Assembly (NCBI GenBank): GCA_030609765.1
Contig: JAUWTE010000079.1
Coordinates: 1 to 9,849, forward strand
From: Acidobacteriota bacterium
GTDB taxonomy: Bacteria; Acidobacteriota; UBA890
Direction of reading: 5' to 3'
DNA: 9,849 nucleotides
Shown: piece after piece, positions 1 to 7,200 of the stretch
Position numbering within the stretch: the stretch's first letter is position 1
Layout: the number at the start of each line of letters is the position of its first letter
Translations under genes and position numbers: made by a program
Notes under the pieces: generated by a model
What the model was told of the DNA's origin: nothing
The model's database searches: none
The model's input: only the letters and a program-made list of their open reading frames with translations

Positions 1-73
1 GAAAGCCAAAGGGCGCGTCCTGATTCGTCGACATTCCGAGCGTCGAGGTCGTGACGCTGCAACGGTGACTTGC

Positions 74-1153
74 ATGAGAATCGATGCTCGAAAAACGAAG
101 CTCCTGATCTTGCTGCTCGCGGTTGCGATCGTTGCCTGTGAGGACGCACCCGAAGAGCGTGTCGCTAACCTCACCGTCCCTGTCACGGTAATGCCGGTGG
201 GTGTGGGCACTATTGAGTCGACGGTCGAATCCACCGGCAGCCTGCTGCCGTTGCACGTTGCCGAGCTCATCGCCGAGGTCAAAGGTGACCTGTTCTTCTC
301 GCAGTCCAGCGGTGGCCGCCGGCTCGAGGAGGGCAGCCGTGTCGCCTCGGGGCAGCTCATTGCCCGGATCGAGAGCGACGAGTGGCTGGTCAGCGTACGG
401 CAGGAGTCTCGCGAGTTGGCCGTCGTGAACGCGCAACGCGCATTGGAGGACAAGCAGGCTCTGTTCGAAGAGGGGCTGGGTATCGAGACCGACGTCGACA
501 ATGCCCGCAAGATCTTGGTCGACGCGAACGCCGACCTGGAGAACGCCTACATCCAGCTCGACAAGATGCAGATCCTCGCTCCGATAGCGGGCTTCCTCAC
601 CGAGCTTGCCGATATCACCGAGTCGACGCTCGTTCAGCAGAACACTGTCATCGGCAAGGTCGTCGACTACTCGCGAGTCCTCGTCGATCTGAACATTCCG
701 AATTCTCAGATCAACACGGTGCGACTGGGGCAGCCCGTTCGCATTGTCAACTACGCTTTCCCCGACCTGACCTTCGCCGGTGAGATCACGATTATGGATC
801 CGGCTCTGAACCCGACCACGAGGACCTTCCGCGTCGAGGCCACGGTGAACAACCCGGACTTGGTGCTGCGGCCAGGGATGTTCGTCAGAGCGGAGATCGT
901 TACCGAAACGAGGGCCGGCGTAGTGATCATTCCTCGCGAGCTCATCCTCAGCAGGCAGAACCGGCAGGTGGTCTTCATCGCGCAAGGAGGCGTTGCCGAG
1001 ATGCGCGAGATCACGACGGGGCTGGAGGACGAAATGTTCGTGGAGGTGCTCGAAGGACTGAGCGAGGGTGAACGGCTCATCACCAGCAACTACGAGACGT
1101 TGCGTTCCCGCACGGAGGTTCAAGTAACCGGCCAATCCGGGCCGGGACGCTGA
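74..1153 (+). CDS. RND efflux periplasmic adaptor (membrane fusion protein), lipoprotein
   Basis: Periplasmic adaptor that would link inner-membrane RND permeases to an outer-membrane channel. Numbering from the ATG at 74 gives 359 residues. A basic n-region (R2, R6, K7, K9) and hydrophobic stretch (10-21) end in a lipobox, I19-V20-A21-C22, so Cys22 is probably lipidated; E23 and D24 follow, compatible with inner-membrane retention. A lipoyl/barrel-sandwich half motif lies around 84-99 (EEGSRVASGQLIARI). An alpha-helical hairpin spans about 103-163, and the second lipoyl half begins at ILAPIAGF (167-174). A beta-barrel runs about 195-280, with the family-typical NPTTRTFRVEA and LRPGMFV segments, and a membrane-proximal domain follows to about 340. 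Length is normal for the family. An in-frame GTG at 65 would add three residues; ATG 74 is preferred because it starts directly at the basic n-region. Neither start has a clear Shine-Dalgarno sequence, and the frame is open to the window edge. The stop overlaps the next start (TGATG). Substrate unknown. Confidence 0.93.
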   Translation: MRIDARKTKLLILLLAVAIVACEDAPEERVANLTVPVTVMPVGVGTIESTVESTGSLLPLHVAELIAEVKGDLFFSQSSGGRRLEEGSRVASGQLIARIESDEWLVSVRQESRELAVVNAQRALEDKQALFEEGLGIETDVDNARKILVDANADLENAYIQLDKMQILAPIAGFLTELADITESTLVQQNTVIGKVVDYSRVLVDLNIPNSQINTVRLGQPVRIVNYAFPDLTFAGEITIMDPALNPTTRTFRVEATVNNPDLVLRPGMFVRAEIVTETRAGVVIIPRELILSRQNRQVVFIAQGGVAEMREITTGLEDEMFVEVLEGLSEGERLITSNYETLRSRTEVQVTGQSGPGR

Positions 1154-4100
1154 TGTCCTTACCCGAGTTCTCAACCCGCTACCCGGTAACCGTCGCCATG
1201 GCGACCTTGGGGGTAGTCTTGCTGGGTTGGATCTCGCTCGGTGGGTTGGAAACCGATCTGCTCCCCAACATCCAGACGCCGGTCATCACCGTCGACTTGC
1301 AGGCTCCGGGCAAGTCACCCCAAGAGATGGAGGAACGCTACACGCGCCGTCTGGAGCGTGACATCAGCACGCTGTCCGGTGTGGAGCGGGTTTACTCGGT
1401 CACGCGGTCGGGGCAGTCGGTCGTCGTGGCGGAGTTCAGCTGGGAAGCCGACATGGACTTCGCCTTGCTCGATGTCCAGAAGAAGGTCGGCCCCTACGGC
1501 ATCGACGAGGCCATCGAAACGCTCAGCGTCACCCAGGAAGATCCGCAGGCCCTGCCTGTGGCGCGAATCGCCGTTACATCCTCCGGACAGCAGGACCTCG
1601 ATGCCCTTCTGGGCACTGTCGAGATGATCGTCAAGCCGAAGATCGAGGCACTCGATGGAGTAGCTTCGGCCGAGATCGAGGGTGACGCGGAAAAGGAGAT
1701 CCGCGTATACCTGGATCCCTATCTGCTCGAAGCCTTTGGCCTCACCGCCAGCCAGGTCGTGCAGCGCCTGCAGGCGGCCAACCAGGACATCTCCGGAGGC
1801 ACCATCGAGGAGGGCGACCAGTCCTTCCAGGTGAAGGGTCTTGGGCGTCTGGCGGGCATTCCCGACGTCGAGGAGTTGATCGTCGGTGAGCGAGAGGTCA
1901 CCGCCACTGAAGCGCAGACTGGGGCGGGCGCGGCGAATCAACCCGCTGCCGCTGCCACCGCCACCACCGTAACGACCCTGCGTGTGCCGGTGCGGCTGAG
2001 GGAAGTCGGGCGAGTTGCACTCGAATATCCGGAGCGGGAAACCATCGTGCGCCTGAATGGCGTCGAGTGTCTCGGGCTGGCGATCTACAAGGAGGCGGAT
2101 GCCGGTACTGTGGCCGTCGTGCAGGTTGTTCTCGAGGCACTGGATGAAATCTCCCTCGATCTGCTCGAGCTCGAGTTTACCGAGGTCGAGAACCAGGCCC
2201 GCTTCATCGAGCAAGCTGTACTGGAGGTCGAGGAGGCAGCGTTCTACGGTGCCCTCCTGGCGGTGGGCGTGCTGTTGCTCTTTCTTCGTAATTGGACGGT
2301 GACGCTAGTGATCGGCCTGGCGATTCCGATCTCCATCCTCGCCACCTTTACCCTGATGTACTTCCAGGGTCTTACGTTGAACATCATGACCCTCGGTGGC
2401 CTGGCCCTGGGCGCCGGGATGCTGGTCGACAACGCGATCGTGGTGATCGAAAACATCTATCGCCATCTAGAGGCGGGCTCCGACGCCCGGACCGCCGCGG
2501 CGCGCGGAGCGAGCGAAGTGGGCGTGGCGATCCTGGCCTCCACACTGACGACCGTTTCGGTCTTTCTGCCGATCGTTTACTTGCATGGAATTGTCGGTGA
2601 GCTGTTCAAGGAGCAGGCGTTGACGGTGGCTTTCTCGCTGCTTTCATCGTTGGCGGTAGCCATGGCGACTGTTCCGGCGCTCGCCTCGAGAATCCTGCGG
2701 GTTCGTGCGGTACCGCGCAGCACGGCTGGTCGCGAGCGATACGGCACCTTCCTTGCGGCAGTTCTGAATCGCAAGTTCCTCGTGCTGGCGCTGATCACCG
2801 CCTCGCTGATCGTCACGGTGTACGTGGGTCGAACGATTCCGGCCGAGTTCATTCCACGGGAAGATCAGGGCCTCGTCCATGTCGACCTGGCTCTGGCCGA
2901 GGGCGCCCGGTTGCAGATGACCGACCGGGTTGCGAACCGGGTGGGCGACATGATCAAGCAGATCGGCGCGGAAGATATCGACTCGATCTACGCGCGCTCG
3001 GGAATCGATCCCGCCCGGTTGTCAAACGTCGGTGAGCCCACAGGACCGAACCGGGCGACGTTGTCGGTGGCCCTGAAGTCAGGCGAGCGCCGCACGCTGG
3101 GCGAGCTCGTCGAAGCGGTCGATACCCACCTAGCTACCCTCCCCGAAATCGAGGTGAGATACCGACTTCACGAGACGGCACTCGAGGGGATCATCGGCTC
3201 CCGCGCCGCGCCGATCCAAATCGAGATCGCGGGCGATGACCTCGACACCCTGCAACGTTTGACCTCGGAGCTAGCCGACCGTCTGGACGCCCTGCCGGCC
3301 GTGTACAACTTGCGTACGACATTCCAGGGTGGGCGACCGGAGATCGACCTGGTGCTCCGCGATGACGTGGCCGCCTCCTTCGGGCTCACCCCGCAAGCCC
3401 TCATGCAGATACTGGAAGAGCGTCTCTCCGGGGTGGTCGCGGGTGAGCTGTCGAGGGACCAGCGCTCGCGCAACCTGCGTGTCGGCTACGAAGATGTCGA
3501 CCTGAACGAATTGACTCAGATTCTCATCAGTGCGCCGAATGGCGCTGTCCTCACCCTGGGGGACGTTGCTGAGCCTCGCATTGTCGAAGGACCGAGGGAG
3601 ATTCTCCGTGAGGGACAGCGGCGTGTGGGCCGTATCAGCGGATACCTGGTAGAGGGTGCCGTTTTGGGCGAGGCGATGGTAGACGTCGAGGCGGTTCTGG
3701 CCGACACGATCCTGCCCAGCGGCTACCGCGCCGAGGTGGGGGGCGAGGAGCGCGAGAGAGCTGAGTCGTTCCGTGCTCTGGGATTCGCTCTGCTCCTGTC
3801 GGTGATTCTCGTCTACATGGTGATGGCATCTCTGTTCGAATCTCTCGTGCACCCATTCACCGTCATGCTTACCGTGCCCCTTGCGGGCGTAGGTGTGGTG
3901 TTCGCTTTCTGGGGGCTGGGTGAGCCGCTCAGCGTGATGGCCTATCTCGGTATCATCATGCTGGGAGGCATCGCGGTGAACGACGCCATCATTCTCGTCG
4001 ACCGCATCAACCAGCTCCGAGCCCAGGTCGATACGGTGAGGGAAGCAATCCTGCAAGCGGCCCAGGACCGCCTGCGGCCGATTCTGATGACCAGTGCCAC

Positions 4101-4281
4101 GACGATTCTGGCGCTGTTGCCGATGGCGATCGGCATCGGTGAGGGGGCCCGGCTCAGGGCGCCCATGGCGATCGCCGTGATCGGAGGCCTCGTTACCTCG
4201 ACCTTGATGACCTTGGTGGTCATTCCCGTCGCGTACGAGCTCGTCGACCGGCTCCGGCGCTCGCGCCGCCTCGAGCCGTGA
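1153..4281 (+). CDS. RND efflux permease, AcrB/HAE1-like (permease 1)
   Basis: Inner-membrane RND permease of 1042 residues, the normal full length for a hydrophobe/amphiphile efflux-type pump driven by proton-motive force. The layout is TM1 (about 13-31), first porter/docking loop, TM2-TM6 (about 362-510), TM7 (541-559), second periplasmic loop, and TM8-TM12 (about 873-1030). TM4 holds the motif GMLVDNAIVVIEN (422-434), with Asp426 matching the conserved proton-relay aspartate of AcrB (D407) and Asn427 in place of the second aspartate. TM10 reads GIAVNDAIILVD (939-950), so Asn943 replaces the AcrB lysine (K940). An Ala/Thr-rich insertion at about 250-275 precedes the VPVRLREVGRV segment and looks like a flexible loop. 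The ATG overlaps the adaptor stop by one base, with a weak GGGA just upstream, so expression is probably coupled. The 3' end overlaps the next gene by four bases. A heteromeric pump with the second permease, as in MdtB/MdtC, is possible but unproven. Confidence 0.95.
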   Translation: MSLPEFSTRYPVTVAMATLGVVLLGWISLGGLETDLLPNIQTPVITVDLQAPGKSPQEMEERYTRRLERDISTLSGVERVYSVTRSGQSVVVAEFSWEADMDFALLDVQKKVGPYGIDEAIETLSVTQEDPQALPVARIAVTSSGQQDLDALLGTVEMIVKPKIEALDGVASAEIEGDAEKEIRVYLDPYLLEAFGLTASQVVQRLQAANQDISGGTIEEGDQSFQVKGLGRLAGIPDVEELIVGEREVTATEAQTGAGAANQPAAAATATTVTTLRVPVRLREVGRVALEYPERETIVRLNGVECLGLAIYKEADAGTVAVVQVVLEALDEISLDLLELEFTEVENQARFIEQAVLEVEEAAFYGALLAVGVLLLFLRNWTVTLVIGLAIPISILATFTLMYFQGLTLNIMTLGGLALGAGMLVDNAIVVIENIYRHLEAGSDARTAAARGASEVGVAILASTLTTVSVFLPIVYLHGIVGELFKEQALTVAFSLLSSLAVAMATVPALASRILRVRAVPRSTAGRERYGTFLAAVLNRKFLVLALITASLIVTVYVGRTIPAEFIPREDQGLVHVDLALAEGARLQMTDRVANRVGDMIKQIGAEDIDSIYARSGIDPARLSNVGEPTGPNRATLSVALKSGERRTLGELVEAVDTHLATLPEIEVRYRLHETALEGIIGSRAAPIQIEIAGDDLDTLQRLTSELADRLDALPAVYNLRTTFQGGRPEIDLVLRDDVAASFGLTPQALMQILEERLSGVVAGELSRDQRSRNLRVGYEDVDLNELTQILISAPNGAVLTLGDVAEPRIVEGPREILREGQRRVGRISGYLVEGAVLGEAMVDVEAVLADTILPSGYRAEVGGEERERAESFRALGFALLLSVILVYMVMASLFESLVHPFTVMLTVPLAGVGVVFAFWGLGEPLSVMAYLGIIMLGGIAVNDAIILVDRINQLRAQVDTVREAILQAAQDRLRPILMTSATTILALLPMAIGIGEGARLRAPMAIAVIGGLVTSTLMTLVVIPVAYELVDRLRRSRRLEP

Positions 4282-7200
4282 GCCTCTCCGCCTTCGCGAT
4301 TCGCCGGCCCATTACCACGGCCATGTTCTTTATTGCGGTAGGTCTGCTCGGCGTGGTGTCGCTGAACCAGCTCCAGGTGGAGCTCCTTCCTGAGGTGGTC
4401 TACCCGGAAATCTACGTTGCGCTCGCGCAGCCTGCCTACTCGCCGGAACAGGTAGAGCGTGACCTCATCATGCCGGCCGAGGGAGAGGTCAGCGAGCTCA
4501 GTGGCGTGGTGGAGATGGAATCCACAGCGATGATGGGCCAGGGTACGCTGAGGATCTCGTTCGCCCCGAGCACCGACATGAAGTTCGCGCTGTTGCAGGT
4601 GCAGGGTCGCATGGACCGGCTGCAGCCCAGCCTGCCCGAGCTGACACAGATCATGGTGCAGCGATTCGACACCTCCATGCTGAGCTCCTCGGTCATGGAC
4701 ATTCAGGTGCTGGGTGAAGGCGACATCAACTGGCTGCGGGAGTTTTCCGAACAGAAGATCCGGCCGGAGCTCGAAGCCGTGGAGGGCGTGGTCAGCGCCA
4801 CTGTTCTCGGCGGTCAGCGCAGCGCCATCGAGGTTATCCTCGACCTCGACCAGATGGAGGCCCATCGTATTTCTCCAGGGCGCGTGCGGACGTCAATCAA
4901 CAGCGTGAATCAGCCCCGGGCCTACGTCGGCAGGGTCTACGACGGCAACCATGCATATCCCGTAAGCCTGCATGGTCAGTTCACCAGCCTGCGTGAGATC
5001 CGTGAGGTAATGATCGATGCCACGGTGCCCCTGCGCCTCGGGGACATGGCTATCGTTCGCCGCGGGCTCCAAGAGCGCACCGACCTGAGCCGGGTGAACG
5101 GCATGTCGGCGGTCAGCATAAGGATTCTCAAGGAGGACGAGGCCAATCTCATTGATGTGGCCGACGAGCTGGTCAACACGGTGGGGCGCCTGAATGTGGA
5201 TTTGGCGCCTGAGAACATCGAGCTGCTGGTCAACCAGAACCAGGCAGAGCTCATGCAGGGTGCCCTCGAAACCCTCGTTCAGGCGGCCATTGTCGGCCTG
5301 ATCCTGGGCCTCGTTGTGCTGTTTCTCTTCTTGCGCAACGTTCGCTTCGTGGCGGTTCTTCTGCTGGCGATCCCTGCCTCACTCCTTCTCACGTTCAACC
5401 TCATGTACGCATGGGACTTGTCGCTCAACGTCTTGTCGATGTGCGGCCTGGCTCTGGCGATGGGAATGCTCGCCGACAACGGCATCGTCGTGATGGAGAG
5501 TGTCTTCAAGCACTTCGAGCGTGGCAAGTCGCCCCGGCGCGCGGCGCGCGATGGCACCGCCGAGGTAACCCGAGCTGTCGTAGCCTCCACCGCGACCACG
5601 GTGACCGTCTTTTTGCCCGTAGTCTTCATCCAGAGTGACTTTCAGGACATCCTCCGCGATCTGGCTCTTTCGATAACGTTTCCCCTGCTTGCGTCTCTGC
5701 TGGTGGCGTTGACCTTGATCCCCATGCTCGGGGCCCGGACCCTGTCGCAGAAATCACTGCGTCCTCTCGGCACGGGACGTCTGATGGGAATGTACACGGT
5801 CCTGCTCAAGGCAGGCCTCCGGCACCGCGTACGGGTCAGTGTGATCGTCGGGGTGGTTTTGCTCGTAAGCCTGATTGCCGCCTTCTTTCTGATGCTGCAG
5901 CAGGAGGTCATGCAGGAAGAGAGCCAGTTCACTGTCTACGCCAGCCTTGCTGATGGCGCCACGTTGGAGGTCACAGATGAGGTCGTCCGCAAGGTTGAAG
6001 ATGCGATCCGCGAGCTCGATGGCGTCGAGCGTTTCATCACCAGCGTGCAAGAGAGGCAGGGGAGTGTCTCGGTACAGCTCGTCGCCCTGGCCGACCGGCC
6101 GGAAGGCGTATCGGTCGATCAGCTCAAGGATCAGCTGGAAGAGGATACGAGCGAGATTCCCGACGCGGTAGTTGGATACGATCCGCCGACGGGCTTGGGT
6201 GGGGGCGGTGGCGGGGCCCGCATCGGGGGCAGCAGCGGCTCCGGGGGCTTCAGTCTCGATTTCGGGGCCCAGAGTGAGATGGCGGTTGTTCGGGGCCACG
6301 ATTTCGCCACCCTGCAGATGATCGCCGAGGACCTCCTCTACCGGCTCGAAGAGGTCGAGGACATCGACGTCAACTCGGTTCAGAGTGATGTGCAGCGCAG
6401 TGCTCCCGAGGTCCAGGTAATCCCTGATGCCGTGGCCATGTTCGATCGGGCCATCGACATCGGAGATCTGCTGGGTGCTATCGAGGGCTCCAGCGTCGAG
6501 GGGTTCCGGACGTCGATCGCGTTCCTCGAGGCGGACGGCACCGAGACCCCGATCGAGGTGCGTCCTGTCGAAGATCCCGAAACCCAACAGATCGACGTCG
6601 ATGACCTGCGGCGACTGCCGATCCTCACGCCGAGCGGTGAGTTTACGCCGATGGAGGAGGTCTCCCGCGTTCGCACGGATGAGGGCCGGCGCAGCATCTT
6701 GCGCACCGACCGGACGCGGCGGGTCGTGGTCAGCTACAACTTCCTCGACGAGGTGCTCGATTCCCAGCCACGTCTCGACGCGGCACGACGGATGGTGCGG
6801 GTGATGGCCCAGGACCTGTATCTGCCCGAGGGTTATTCCATAGAGATCATCGAGGGAGAGGTCGACACTGTCTACTACTGGATGATGGGGATCGCGGCAA
6901 TCCTCGTCTATATGATCCTCGCCTCGCTGTTCGAGTCGTTCGCCTCGCCGATCGTGATTTTCTGTACCTTGCCAACGGCTGCGATCGGCTCTGTGTGGGC
7001 GCTGATCCTCTCGGGTACGGGGCTCACCTCGCAGGCCGGGCCCATGGCCTTGCTCGGGCTCGTGGTGTTGATCGGCATCGCCGTCAACAACGGAATCATC
7101 CTGATCGACGCCATCTCGACGCTGCGATCACGGCATGGGTACAGGCGGGAGCGCGCCGTGCTGGTGGCTGGGCGATCGAGGGTGCGCCCGATCCTGATGA

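Noticed and set aside
1..64. Possible tail of an upstream gene or a promoter
   Set aside because: Stops occur in two frames (21-23 and 52-54), but the visible peptides are too short to recognise. No convincing -35/-10 pair or Shine-Dalgarno sequence is seen.
1315..2214. Long antisense open frame (299 residues) opposite permease 1
   Set aside because: It lies wholly opposite a well-supported RND gene, has no recognisable domain, and is explained by third-position GC bias. Similar frames at 3271-4056, 3942-4865 and 5754-6587 on the minus strand were rejected for the same reason.
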